Source of the DNA: Citromicrobium sp. UBA3494
Lineage (GTDB): Bacteria > Pseudomonadota > Alphaproteobacteria > Sphingomonadales > Sphingomonadaceae
Assembly (NCBI GenBank): GCA_002377695.1
Contig: DFQH01000006.1
Span: forward strand, 1 to 64,000
Direction: 5' to 3'
Length of the DNA: 64,000 bases
The notes beneath the pieces are model-generated. The model was not told the origin of the DNA. It searched no databases and saw only the letters and a program-made list of their open reading frames with translations. Of this stretch, positions 45,849 through 55,571 are shown one piece after another. A program made the translations under genes and the position numbers. Within the stretch, counting starts at the first letter, position 1. Each line of letters opens with the position of its first letter.

Positions 45849-46688
45849 GTGACGATCGAGACCCTTTCCGAGAACAAGGCCTTCGGCGGCACGCAGGGCG
45901 TCTATCGCCATGCATCGCGCGCGACGGGCACCGACATGACCTTTTCGGTGTTCGTGCCGCCACAGGCGGAGCGCGGCCCCTGCCCGGTGCTCTGGTATCT
46001 CTCCGGCCTGACCTGCACCCACGCGAACGTCACCGAAAAGGGCGAGTACCGCGCTGCCTGTGCAGAGCACGGCATTATCTTCGTGGCGCCCGATACCAGC
46101 CCGCGCGGTGACGGCGTGGCGGATGACGACAGCTACGACATGGGTCAGGGCGCGGGGTTCTACGTCGATGCGACGCAAGAACCGTGGACCCCGCACTTCA
46201 TGATGCGCAGCTATATCGGGGAGGAGCTGCCCGCGCTGATTGCCGGGCAATTCCCGGTCGATATGGCGCGGCAGGGCATCACCGGGCATTCGATGGGCGG
46301 GCACGGTGCGCTCACCATCGGGCTGCGAAATCCGGGCACCTACCGCTCCATCAGCGCCTTTGCGCCCATCGCCAGCCCGCTGAACTGCCCCTGGGGGGAG
46401 AAGGCGCTCTCCGGCTATCTGGGGGATGACCGTGCGGCGTGGCGCGAATACGACGCATGCGCGCTGATCGAGGATGGCGCCCGCGCCCCGGGGCTTCTGG
46501 TGGATCAGGGCACGGCAGACCAGTTCCTGGAAGAACAGCTGAAGCCCGAACTGCTCGAAGCGGCGTGCAGCAAGGCGGATATCCCGCTGACGCTGAACCT
46601 GCGAGCGGGATACGATCACAGCTACTATTTCATCTCCAGCTTCATGGCCGACCATGTCGCCTGGCACGCCGAGCGGCTGAAGGCCTGA
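45849..46688 (+). CDS. fghA: S-formylglutathione hydrolase
   Basis: This 279-aa esterase D-type hydrolase frees formate and glutathione from S-formylglutathione, completing formaldehyde detoxification after FrmA. Nucleophile Ser148 is in TGHSMGGHGAL. The Asp is in the LVDQGTADQFL segment and the His in AGYDHSYYFI. LSGLTCTHANVTEKG (about 51-65) is the family's oxyanion-loop block. The GTG start at 45849 lies four bases after the glyoxalase stop. The length is standard. Confidence 0.96.
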   Translation: MTIETLSENKAFGGTQGVYRHASRATGTDMTFSVFVPPQAERGPCPVLWYLSGLTCTHANVTEKGEYRAACAEHGIIFVAPDTSPRGDGVADDDSYDMGQGAGFYVDATQEPWTPHFMMRSYIGEELPALIAGQFPVDMARQGITGHSMGGHGALTIGLRNPGTYRSISAFAPIASPLNCPWGEKALSGYLGDDRAAWREYDACALIEDGARAPGLLVDQGTADQFLEEQLKPELLEAACSKADIPLTLNLRAGYDHSYYFISSFMADHVAWHAERLKA

Positions 46689-47002
46689 GGGGCCACGCAT
46701 CTGCCGGACCGATCGGCTCCGTCCCGCACGGCGAATCGGGGCGGAGTATCATGCCGATTCGCCACCCGAAACTCGATTTCGGCCGCCCGCGTAAGGCAAC
46801 TGCACGCTTGACTTCGAAGAATCGCGCCACTCCCGGCGCGCCCTTTTCTTGCCTTATTTGCGCCACCGACTCGCCGGATCACCGTCGATTCATCGATGAA
46901 GCGCAACGCCTCGCCGAACCTTGACACATTTACGCCTTAATCCGGCAGACAGAAACCGCCCTGCACCACCGCCAAGGAAGATTGGCAAAAGGTACACGGA
47001 CA
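46689..47002. other. Intergenic stretch
   Basis: About 310 bases between fghA and the NfrB-like gene. A CTCCGTCCCG...CGGGGCGGAG inverted repeat near 46711-46739 has no T run. The sequence around 46920-46980 probably holds the next promoter (TTGACA at 46921) but has no clear -10 box. No small gene is convincing. Confidence 0.4.
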
Positions 47003-49183
47003 ATGGAAAATGCGGTTCTGTTTCTATGGGACAGCTGGACGGTTCTGGGGCGCGTCGTCGCTTTGCTGGCGATCATCGTCTTCGTGCTCGGCTGTGAAAG
47101 CATCGCCATAAAGCTTGCGGCGGATTTCCTGCGCTGGCGCCATCGCCGCAGCGAACCGACGATCGAGATGATCGTGCGCAAGAGGGAGGATCGCGCCGCG
47201 ATCCTGATCCCGATCACCGGCCCTGCCCCGCTTGCCGGAGCCATGCTGGCGAGGATCGGGCTTACGCTCGATTACGAGAATTACGTGATTTTCGTCGGCG
47301 TGCGGACGCATGACGAACAGACCCTCGCCGCCGTCCAGTGTGCGGCGCGTCGGGACAGCAAGGTGCAACTATGCCTGCTGGAGCCGGGCGATGCCGTGTC
47401 GGAAGGGCGTGTTCTCAACGCGATGTTCGCCGCCGCGCGACAGTTCGAACATGCGCACGACGCCGACTTCCGGACCTATTTCCTGCAGGGCGCGGAAACC
47501 GCGATCCACCCCCTCACGCTCAAGCTGGTCAACTGGCACAGCGAACTCGCCAGCGTGGTCCAGCTGCCCCTGCTCACCGCCCCGCGCATCAGCCTGCCGA
47601 CGATCCTCGGGGGCGGGATCGACGATCTGGGCGAGCAGCGCGCGCGCGAGCTGCAGCTGCGCTCGCGCGTCGTGCACCACCTGCCGGTCGGCAATGTGGG
47701 CCTCGCGCTGCGGCGCGATGCGCTCTGGACGTTGCGCCATCGTGGCGAGGTGTTCGACACGCGCAGCGAAAGCCCGGTGTTCGACGCCGTACGAAGACTG
47801 AACGAACGCGGGCACCTTTCCACCTTCGTCTGGCAGCATGATCGGCAAGGGAGGGTGATTGCGGCAGAAGCACTGGCGCCGCGTACCTATGGCGAAGCGG
47901 TCGGCGCCAAAGCCGCGCGACTCTCGTCCCGCGCACTGTCCGGCTGGCAGCCGCTTCCCGGCAATCAGGGCGGCCTCTGGGCGCAGTATTTCAACTATCG
48001 CGACCGGCGGATCGTGCCGGTGGCAGCCACCCTCGGCTTCGTGGCACTTACGGCGTTGGCGGCGGGTGCCCTCCTTCTTGCCGGGCAGGCGACTCCCGGG
48101 TTCGAAAGCACGCCCGGCCTCATCGAGGCAACTTGGGTCTTCGCCCTGCTGGCGACCAACGCTGCGCTGGCAGTGGCGGCTCTGGTCGAACGGGTCATCC
48201 TGACCGCGAAGACGCGCGGGTTCGTCGCCGCGACCATACTGCCCGTGAGCCTTGCAGCTTCCGCGCTCGTGACCACTCACGCCGTGCTGCGCGCCTCGCG
48301 CACGAGCAAAGGGAAGCGCAATGAGAATTGCGACCCGGAAAAAGGCAGCGCCAAGCCTTCACGGCCCGGCTCCGCCCTTACGCTGGGCAAGACCAGGATT
48401 ACCGATATCCTTGTCCACTCGGGCGCCCTCACACCGGAGGACGCGAAGGCCGCGCATGCCTACACCAGCCGCACGGGGCGGCGGCTTTCGCTCGCCCTGC
48501 AGGACCTGCGGCTGGCCAACCCGGCGACCATCGCCAAGGCGCTGGGCGAAAAGCTGGGGCTGGAATTCGCGCATCTCGACGGCCCGCTGGACAGCCACAA
48601 CCCGGTGTTTCTCTCGCGCCACGAGGCAGAGCGATTCTCTGCCTTCGCGCAGCGGGTTCGGGACGGCGGCGTGGATGTCTATGTGGGCGAGGACTATTCG
48701 CCGCGCGAATGGCGTGCGCTCAGAGCCGCCCTGCGGCGCGCCGAAGTTTTCCGGCCGTGCTTCAAGATCGCCCCGCTGGGAGAGATTGCCTACGCGATCC
48801 GCTTTGCCGGAACCGCGCAGGAAATGGCAATCGAGCAAGCGATCGCGGTCAGCCTGATGGACGGCCCGATCATCGAAGGCACGGACCGGAACATTCGCCG
48901 TCAGTTGCGCGGGCCGTACCGCAGGCTGGAGGACATGCTGGTGGAACGGGGGCTGATCGCGCCGCGGCGGATGCGGATGGTGCGGCAGCGGATCGGGGTC
49001 GAGGGGCCGGGGCTGGAGGAGTCCGTCTGCCGGGACCGGCGCATGCCGCCCTTCACGCTCGCGCAGACGGTGCGCGAATTCAACGAGTGGCGCCCCGCCA
49101 TCGCACTGCCGACCTCGCCCGCGCCGATCGCGCGTTGCAATGCCCGCAGGCGCATGCCCGCCGATCCCCGTCTGGCGGCGTGA
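47003..49183 (+). CDS. NfrB-like membrane protein with degraded glycosyltransferase and MshEN domain
   Basis: This 726-aa protein has an N-terminal membrane helix (about 12-34), a glycosyltransferase-2-like domain (about 60-330), further membrane helices (about 345-440) and a C-terminal MshEN/type II secretion E N-domain (about 458-540, with ITDILVHSGALTPEDAK). This order is that of NfrB, the inner-membrane partner in N4-type exopolysaccharide and phage adsorption systems. However, the place of the catalytic H-D-A-E-D motif reads LQGAET (161-166) and the substrate loop reads EPGDAVSEGRVLN, so it may not be active. The ATG at 47003 is chosen; a TTG at 46982 sits almost on AAGGAAG. No NfrA partner is adjacent. 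Confidence 0.75.
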   Translation: MENAVLFLWDSWTVLGRVVALLAIIVFVLGCESIAIKLAADFLRWRHRRSEPTIEMIVRKREDRAAILIPITGPAPLAGAMLARIGLTLDYENYVIFVGVRTHDEQTLAAVQCAARRDSKVQLCLLEPGDAVSEGRVLNAMFAAARQFEHAHDADFRTYFLQGAETAIHPLTLKLVNWHSELASVVQLPLLTAPRISLPTILGGGIDDLGEQRARELQLRSRVVHHLPVGNVGLALRRDALWTLRHRGEVFDTRSESPVFDAVRRLNERGHLSTFVWQHDRQGRVIAAEALAPRTYGEAVGAKAARLSSRALSGWQPLPGNQGGLWAQYFNYRDRRIVPVAATLGFVALTALAAGALLLAGQATPGFESTPGLIEATWVFALLATNAALAVAALVERVILTAKTRGFVAATILPVSLAASALVTTHAVLRASRTSKGKRNENCDPEKGSAKPSRPGSALTLGKTRITDILVHSGALTPEDAKAAHAYTSRTGRRLSLALQDLRLANPATIAKALGEKLGLEFAHLDGPLDSHNPVFLSRHEAERFSAFAQRVRDGGVDVYVGEDYSPREWRALRAALRRAEVFRPCFKIAPLGEIAYAIRFAGTAQEMAIEQAIAVSLMDGPIIEGTDRNIRRQLRGPYRRLEDMLVERGLIAPRRMRMVRQRIGVEGPGLEESVCRDRRMPPFTLAQTVREFNEWRPAIALPTSPAPIARCNARRRMPADPRLAA

Positions 49184-49481
49184 TCGCGACAGACAGCGGG
49201 CTTGTCCGGACTGGACGGTCAGCGCCGGGCGAGAGCGTGAGCGACGAGATTTGATGCTGGGCAATCCCAAGCCGACGCCGGCCGCAGGCACGGGTCTGCC
49301 GGGCACCGATCGGCTGCCCTGAGCGGGTTGCGCGAAACGAACCTCCCTGTGCAATTCTGCGAATGTTGCCAAAGTGCTACAGTCTGCGGACAGCTTGAAA
49401 AATCGGCGTGCCAGCCCTTCTCATTTGCCCCCTTCTGCCGCAGGAAAACCAGGTGAATTATTCCGTGGGGAGATTTTGAAT

Positions 49482-52400
49482 ATGCGTGGCTTCAATACTC
49501 AGCGTCGGGCAGGCCTGCTCGTAACGACCGCGATTGCCTGTGTGGCAGGCAGCGGCGTGGCACATGCCCAGGTGGCCGATCCGGTCGGGCCCGAGTTCGC
49601 AATCGACTCGGCCCACGGCCAGCAGGCGAGCGGGGCCGCTTTCGGCGCACCCGAAATCGCAGAAGATACCGCACAGGACATGCGGGTGAACTACGTCACC
49701 GCAACCGGCGCGGCACCCGAAACCGCGATCGACGACCCGCGGATCGTGGTGCCCGGTCCGGGCGAAGGCTATTCGCCGAACCCGGGCGACGAAGGTTCGC
49801 TCTACGACGATGCCGTGAACGTGACCGGCGTGGGCCAGTTCTACAACGACTTCACCGGCGGGGTTTGCACCGGCACGCTCATCAACCCACGCACCGTTCT
49901 GTTCGCGGCGCACTGCGTGAACGATTACACGCCCGACAGCTATGGTGCGGAAGGTGGCGCCATCCCCGCGGCTTTCGCGTTCGAGGCGGACGCCTTCCCG
50001 GGGCTCCTGAGCTGGGTTCTCAACGACTACCAGACCAACGAAGACCTGTTCGTCTACAACATCGCGCAGATCCTCTATAACGAGGAATCGCTCGCCAATC
50101 CGCAGGCTCAGGGCTTCCTCGAAGCCGACATCGCGCTGGCCGCGCTCGATACTCCGGCAGCCAACGTACCGACCTGGGCAATGCTGTTCTCGCCGCTTCC
50201 GGTACCCGACGGCATCACGACCGAAGGTGGCACGGGCTACAATGTCCGCGTGACCGGCTACGGCCGCTCCGGCGTGGGCGACACCGGCGATACCAACGGC
50301 ATCGATTTCCGGCGCCGTGCGGCGGAAAACGTCGTCGGCATCCTCGGTTCGCTGAACGATCGCAACGAGTTCCTGTTCGGCCCGGGCGATTATGGCCTGC
50401 CGCAGAACCTCTACCAGACCGATTTCGACGATCCGAGCCGCGAGAATCCGTTCGACTTCAACCTTTTCCGTGACGACGCGCGCGATCCCGAAGGCAGCAC
50501 CGCGGGCGGCGACTCCGGTGGCCCGCTGATCCTGACTGACACGTTCGCGCGTGAGTTGATCATCGGCGTCCTGTCCGGCGGCTCGCGCTTCTTCCAGGCG
50601 CAGCCCAGCTCGTCCTACGGCACGTCGAGCCTCTATCAGCCGCTCTACGCATTCTGGGACTGGATCGCCGAGAACAGCCCCTATCGCTACACCCAGACGG
50701 TGGCTGGCGACGGCGACTGGATGGACCCGACGCACTGGCAGACCGCGCTCGATCCCAACTTCTACATCATCGACGAGAACGGAAACGCCGTGAACGGCGT
50801 GCCCGAAACCGCCGGTGAAGGACGCGGGGCGACCAGCGGCAAGTTCGGCCAGGTCTGCAACGGCGCTTTCTGCCTTGACCTCGCGACGCGCGACATCGTC
50901 GACTATGACGGCAACATCCTCGAGCCCGGCACGCCGATCACCGAAGAGGAAGGTGCCACCGACCAGAACAATCTGGGCACGGTCGAGGCGCTCAAGCTGC
51001 TCGCCGACTATTCGGCCGCCCAGGGCATCGACCCGAGCGAGCTGGACGAAGCGATGGCGATCGCGCCGACCGTGGAGAACGGCCTGCCCGGCGCCACCGG
51101 CTTCGTGCCCAACAACCAGGACTTCAACAACGGCTTCAACGGCCTGCCGCGCGTCGATGCGCGCTACTACGACGTGACGCTCGCAGCTGCGGGCACCACC
51201 ACGCTCGGCAGCACCGTGGAAATCGACAAGCTGACCATCGCCGGTGCCGACTCCGCGCTCGACATCCAGAGCTCCGGATCGCTCACCAGCCTGATCGACA
51301 TCACGCAGATGGCCGGTACGATGAATGTCGACGGCACCCTGACCACGCCGGGCGACTACCTGCTGTTCACCGGTGCGCTTAGCGGCTCGGGTACCGTCGT
51401 GGCGCCCTACTTCACCAACATGATGGGCATTGTCGCGCCGGGCACGATGGGCTCCATCGGGACGCTCGATTTCAACGGGAACATCATCCTCACCTCGGGC
51501 AGTGTCTACGGCATCGACCTCGGGCCGAACGGCGCATCCGACCTGATCCGCGTCAACGCGACGCAGTTCGAAACGCAGATGACCCCGCAGGGCACCGAGG
51601 AGGAAGTCCCGCTGGACGGCATCGCCAGCATCGGCGGCACCGTGATCCTCAACGCGGTCGATGGCTACGCCGTGCGCGACGGCGACACCTTCACCATCCT
51701 CACGGCCGAAGGCGGTGTGGACGGTACGTTCGAATCGCCGGACCTCAGCGCCATTCTGACCTCGGAGTTCACCTATGGTCCGCAGTCGGTCCAGCTGACG
51801 ATCGAGGCCGGATCCTACCTCGACGTGATCGATCCGGCTTCGACGACGCAGGTGGCATTCGCCGGTCTGCTCGACCGGAACCGCGCGTTCTACGACAACC
51901 TCGCCGACCTTTACGGTCCGCTGGACCGGCTCGATGCGGCCGGAATCCGCAACGCGCTGGAAAGCTTCGCGCCCAGCGACGTTGTGGCCGGCGGTTCGCT
52001 CGGTATTGCAGCGCTGAACAACAACAGCCGCCTGGTGAGCAACCGCCTGGCGCGGCTCGGCCGGGACCGGAATGAGGGCGGCTCGCTTGCCGTGATGGGC
52101 CAGCCGACCGGCGTTGCCAGCCTCGCAATGGCGAGCTCGGGCGTTGCCGCACAGGCGGCGATGGGTGCCGACGGTACGGATTACGTACGCGAAGGCGCGC
52201 TGCCCGACACGCTGTCCGGCTTCATCGCAGGCGGCTATATCGACGGGGAAAGCACGGGCCTTCCCGCCTCGGGCAACTTCGAAGACAAGTTCGACGGCTT
52301 CTTCATCAGTGGCGGTCTGGAAAAGGTCTTCGATACCGGTGCGCTCGGCTTCGCCTTCACCTACACCGATCTGGACAGCGACAATCTTGGCGCCAACCGT

Positions 52401-53024
52401 TCGGCCGAAGGCCAGCTGTATCAGGGCACGCTGTACGGCGTGAAGGACTTCTCCGGCCTGCGGCTGGACGCCCAGGTCAGCGCCGGTGCCTACGACATGA
52501 GCACGCTGCGCAATGTCTCCTTCGGCACCAGCTCCTTCGCGATCGAGGGCGAGGAAACGGCCTTCACCTTCTCGTCCGAAATCGGGCTGGGCAAGGTGAT
52601 CGATCTCGGCTCGTTCGACCTCACCCCGCGGGTGGCCGGCCGGGCTGCCGTGATCGACTTCTCCAACGTCGCAGAAACGGGTGGTGGCCCTGCCCTGACC
52701 TACAACCTGGGCACCTATGACAGCATCCAGGCGCGGGCCGGGCTCAACCTGGTCGGCAAGGCGGCGTTCCGTCCCTTCCTGAATGCCGAATACGTGCACG
52801 AGTTCGAGGATCGGCCCGCTCTGGTCGGCGTGAACTTCGTCGGTGGTCTGGCCCCGGCGGCGGGCTTCGCCCTGCCGGGTACGGACAACGACTGGGTCGA
52901 ACTGAGCGGCGGTATCGGATACCAGGCGGGCAATATCGGCCTGTCGGTCTCCGCAGAGACCACGCTGGAACGTGAAGACGTCTCGTACCAGAGCTACCAG
53001 GCGACCGCGACGTTCCGCTTCTAA
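49482..53024 (+). CDS. Autotransporter with trypsin-like serine protease passenger
   Basis: This 1180-aa protein begins with a signal peptide (about 1-30, cut after AHA). A chymotrypsin-fold protease follows, with His144 in VLFAAHCVND, Asp216 in EADIALAAL and Ser345 in TAGGDSGGPLI, all intact. A beta-helix-like passenger stem covers about 560-860, and an autotransporter barrel covers about 890-1180 and ends in ATFRF. The protease should be displayed at or released from the cell surface. GGGGAG nine bases before ATG 49482 fixes the start. A strong terminator follows the stop. The protein is unusually rich in Asp, Asn and Gly. Confidence 0.93.
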   Translation: MRGFNTQRRAGLLVTTAIACVAGSGVAHAQVADPVGPEFAIDSAHGQQASGAAFGAPEIAEDTAQDMRVNYVTATGAAPETAIDDPRIVVPGPGEGYSPNPGDEGSLYDDAVNVTGVGQFYNDFTGGVCTGTLINPRTVLFAAHCVNDYTPDSYGAEGGAIPAAFAFEADAFPGLLSWVLNDYQTNEDLFVYNIAQILYNEESLANPQAQGFLEADIALAALDTPAANVPTWAMLFSPLPVPDGITTEGGTGYNVRVTGYGRSGVGDTGDTNGIDFRRRAAENVVGILGSLNDRNEFLFGPGDYGLPQNLYQTDFDDPSRENPFDFNLFRDDARDPEGSTAGGDSGGPLILTDTFARELIIGVLSGGSRFFQAQPSSSYGTSSLYQPLYAFWDWIAENSPYRYTQTVAGDGDWMDPTHWQTALDPNFYIIDENGNAVNGVPETAGEGRGATSGKFGQVCNGAFCLDLATRDIVDYDGNILEPGTPITEEEGATDQNNLGTVEALKLLADYSAAQGIDPSELDEAMAIAPTVENGLPGATGFVPNNQDFNNGFNGLPRVDARYYDVTLAAAGTTTLGSTVEIDKLTIAGADSALDIQSSGSLTSLIDITQMAGTMNVDGTLTTPGDYLLFTGALSGSGTVVAPYFTNMMGIVAPGTMGSIGTLDFNGNIILTSGSVYGIDLGPNGASDLIRVNATQFETQMTPQGTEEEVPLDGIASIGGTVILNAVDGYAVRDGDTFTILTAEGGVDGTFESPDLSAILTSEFTYGPQSVQLTIEAGSYLDVIDPASTTQVAFAGLLDRNRAFYDNLADLYGPLDRLDAAGIRNALESFAPSDVVAGGSLGIAALNNNSRLVSNRLARLGRDRNEGGSLAVMGQPTGVASLAMASSGVAAQAAMGADGTDYVREGALPDTLSGFIAGGYIDGESTGLPASGNFEDKFDGFFISGGLEKVFDTGALGFAFTYTDLDSDNLGANRSAEGQLYQGTLYGVKDFSGLRLDAQVSAGAYDMSTLRNVSFGTSSFAIEGEETAFTFSSEIGLGKVIDLGSFDLTPRVAGRAAVIDFSNVAETGGGPALTYNLGTYDSIQARAGLNLVGKAAFRPFLNAEYVHEFEDRPALVGVNFVGGLAPAAGFALPGTDNDWVELSGGIGYQAGNIGLSVSAETTLEREDVSYQSYQATATFRF

Positions 53025-53046
53025 GCGGACCGATCGGAAACAAACG

Positions 53047-53081
53047 GGGCGGCCCTCCTTCGGGAAGGCCGCCCTTTTTTT
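53047..53081 (+). terminator. Rho-independent terminator after the autotransporter gene
   Basis: GGGCGGCC and GGCCGCCC arms, extended by CTCC/GGAAG around a TTCG loop, form a stem of about 12 pairs and are followed by seven T. It lies 23 bases after the autotransporter stop. Confidence 0.93.
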
Positions 53082-53135
53082 GCCTCCGGATCGGCGCCTG
53101 CTCATGCTATCCTTGCAGCACAACACGGGTGCCCG

Positions 53136-53552
53136 ATGATGAAACCATTCTTCCTTTTCGCCCTTGCCGCGACCGTGCCCGCGCTGCCCGGTTGCGCTTC
53201 GGCTATGCATTCCCCGCCGCAGGAACGGTTATCGCTGATGGAACAGAGCACCGATATGCTCACGCAAAGCGAAGAGTGGATGGCGTCATTCGAAGAGATG
53301 GCGGTGCAGTTCGGTCGGCCGCTCCCGCAGCTCGAGCCGGACAGCGCCTTCAACCGGCACATCGCGGCGCTGCGGCGCTACCGGAGCGATCTGCGCGAAC
53401 CCGGTGCCGATCTCGACGCACTGGCTGCGCGAGAAGAGGCGCTGGTCCGATCCCACGAACGCCTGCAGGACGCCTATCGCAACATGGTACGTCTGGCTCG
53501 GGAGGGGAAGTTGCGCCCCGGTCCCGAATTCGCCGAAGATACGCCGCGCTAG
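53136..53552 (+). CDS. Small predicted lipoprotein with helical domain
   Basis: This 138-aa protein has a short signal and an LPGC lipobox (Cys near 20). The rest is mostly helical and charged, with coiled-coil-like stretches (about 30-60 and 80-125). I do not recognise a family. Two ATG codons in a row start the gene. It is alone on this strand between the terminator of the autotransporter and the convergent efflux operon, 85 bases from the permease stop. Confidence 0.65.
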   Translation: MMKPFFLFALAATVPALPGCASAMHSPPQERLSLMEQSTDMLTQSEEWMASFEEMAVQFGRPLPQLEPDSAFNRHIAALRRYRSDLREPGADLDALAAREEALVRSHERLQDAYRNMVRLAREGKLRPGPEFAEDTPR

Positions 53553-53637
53553 GAGCCCGAGCTCCCGGCGGAAAGCCGATCAGAATCGTCGAAAATCAGG
53601 CTCCTTGCCGCTGCGACATCGCACCGGCGGCGCCGTA

Positions 53638-54834
53638 TCACTCGTGCCTCAGCGCCTCGATCGGGTCCAGCTGGGAAGCGCGGCGCGCCGGGTAATAGCC
53701 GAAGACGATCCCCATGAAGGCGCAGAAGGCGAGCGCGAGGATATTGATCGTCGGATCGAAGACGAAGGGCACCTCGATTGCCGAGGCGAGCGAGATCGAG
53801 GCAAGAAAGGCAAGGATCAGGCCCACCAGTCCGCCCAGCGCGCACAGCACCACGGCCTCGGTCAGGAATTGCAGCCGCACCTCGCGCGCCAGCGCTCCGA
53901 TCGCCAGGCGGATGCCGATTTCCCGGGTCCGCTCGGTCACGGAAACGAGCATGATGTTCATGATCCCGATCCCGCCCACCAGCAGGCTGATCGAGGCGAT
54001 CACCGCCACCATCGCGGTGAGGGCCCCGGTAACAGAGCCGAGCGCATCGTTCACCTGCGCGGTGTCGATGACGTTGAAGTCGTTGGCTTCCGCATCGCGC
54101 AGCAGGCGCCGTTCGCGCAGCAGGTCGACCAGGGAATCCTGAATCGCGGAAGAGGCATAGCCCGCGTCGTACTTGAGGACGAAGAAATCGAGATCGTCAT
54201 TGCCCCGAAACCGCCGTTGAACCGTCTTGAGCGGCATGAACACCGTGTCGTTGTCGTCCGCGCCACTGGCACCCTGCCCGCGCTCTTCCAGCACGCCGAC
54301 CACGATGCAGGAGACATCGTTCAGTCGCATCTGTTCGCCCAGTGGAGAGACATCGGGCAGGAAGATCTCCTCGCGCACCTTCAGACCCAGCAGGCACACG
54401 TTCTTGCCCGCCGTCTCCTCGTCGCGCGTGAAGGCCCGGCCCTCCGTCACCTCAACCGTCTGCGCCTCCAGGAAAGCCCTGTTCGCGCCGGTTACGCTCG
54501 TGTCCCAGTCCTGCCCGTTGTGAAAGGCGGTGACATTGGCGGTCACGTTGCCCGCCGCCACCGTCACCCCGGCGATCTGGCGCTGGACCGCGTCGACATC
54601 GTCCTGATCGAACGGGCGCAGCGTGCCGCGATCGGTGCGCACGGGGAAGACAATGAAGTTGCTCGCCCCCAGCGAGGAAATCTCGTCCTGCACGCTCGCG
54701 GTCACGCCATTGCCCAGCGTCACCATGGTCACCACCGCGGCGACGCCGATGATGATGCCCAGCGTCGTCAGGATAGAGCGCAGGATGTGGCGCCGTATCT
54801 CACGCAGGGCGAGCAGGAAGGTTGCGCCCAGCAT
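53638..54834 (-). CDS. MacB-like ABC transporter permease
   Basis: This 398-aa permease has an N-terminal helix (about 15-40), a large periplasmic domain of the MacB_PCD type (about 45-245) and three C-terminal helices (about 275-300, 325-350 and 360-385) with [24 protein letters not shown], the FtsX/MacB signature, between them. It works with the ATPase encoded directly upstream and with the adaptor and outer-membrane channel of the same operon. Here the permease and ATPase are separate proteins, unlike fused MacB. The start overlaps the ATPase stop by one base. Confidence 0.93.
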   Translation of the reverse strand: MLGATFLLALREIRRHILRSILTTLGIIIGVAAVVTMVTLGNGVTASVQDEISSLGASNFIVFPVRTDRGTLRPFDQDDVDAVQRQIAGVTVAAGNVTANVTAFHNGQDWDTSVTGANRAFLEAQTVEVTEGRAFTRDEETAGKNVCLLGLKVREEIFLPDVSPLGEQMRLNDVSCIVVGVLEERGQGASGADDNDTVFMPLKTVQRRFRGNDDLDFFVLKYDAGYASSAIQDSLVDLLRERRLLRDAEANDFNVIDTAQVNDALGSVTGALTAMVAVIASISLLVGGIGIMNIMLVSVTERTREIGIRLAIGALAREVRLQFLTEAVVLCALGGLVGLILAFLASISLASAIEVPFVFDPTINILALAFCAFMGIVFGYYPARRASQLDPIEALRHE

Positions 54835-55571
54835 CAGGCGGGCACCTCCATGCTGCGCGCACCGCGTTCGATCCTCTCGACCAGTCCGTCGCGGAAATGC
54901 ACGATGGTCTTGGCGAAGGCCGCCATTTCTTCCTCGTGCGTCACCATCAGCACCGTGATACCCTCGGCATTCAGCCTGCGCAGCAGTTCCATGATCTCGA
55001 CGGAGCGTTCGCTGTCGAGATTGCCGGTCGGCTCGTCCGCAAGCAGAACGTCCGGATCGGTGACGAGCGCGCGGGCGATGGCCACGCGCTGTTGCTGGCC
55101 GCCGGAAAGTTCCGCCGGGGTGTGGCTGGCCCACGGGCCAAGCCCCACCGCATCGAGGCTGCGCATCGCGGCCTCCTGCCGGACGGACTTCTTCTCCCCG
55201 CGATAGAGCAGCGGCAGCTCCACGTTCTCGAGCGCGGTGGTCCGTGCCAGCAGATTGAAGCCCTGGAACACGAAGCCCAGATACTTGCGCCGCAACAGGC
55301 TGCGCTGATCGCGGTCGAGCTTCTGAACCTCGACGCCCTTGAAGCGAAAGATACCGTCGGTCGGCACGTCGAGGCAGCCCAGAATGTTCATGGTGGTCGA
55401 TTTGCCGGAGCCCGACGGCCCCATGATCGCCACGAACTGCCCGCGATCGATTTTGAGGTCCACACCCTTGAGCGCCTGGAACGCGGCGCTGCCGGTGCCG
55501 AAGACCTTGGTGATGCCTTCCAGCTCGATCAGCGGCTCCGGGGGCGATGGCGCGCTCATGTGCCCGCTCAT
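54834..55571 (-). CDS. MacB-like ABC transporter ATP-binding protein
   Basis: This 245-aa ATPase drives the MacB-like permease. Walker A is GPSGSGKST (about 50-58), the Q loop is in FVFQGFNL, the signature is [15 protein letters not shown] and Walker B is [14 protein letters not shown], the LolD/MacB type. The start at 55571 overlaps the adaptor stop by ATGA, which favours it over the Met four residues later. The operon order is outer-membrane channel, adaptor, ATPase, permease. Confidence 0.95.
   Translation of the reverse strand: MSGHMSAPSPPEPLIELEGITKVFGTGSAAFQALKGVDLKIDRGQFVAIMGPSGSGKSTTMNILGCLDVPTDGIFRFKGVEVQKLDRDQRSLLRRKYLGFVFQGFNLLARTTALENVELPLLYRGEKKSVRQEAAMRSLDAVGLGPWASHTPAELSGGQQQRVAIARALVTDPDVLLADEPTGNLDSERSVEIMELLRRLNAEGITVLMVTHEEEMAAFAKTIVHFRDGLVERIERGARSMEVPA

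Noticed and set aside
49458..53210. A 1250-codon open frame on the minus strand opposite the autotransporter
   Set aside because: The plus-strand protein has a signal peptide, catalytic triad, barrel end and terminator. The opposite frame is His/Arg/Val-rich mirror coding that arises from GC-rich codon bias.
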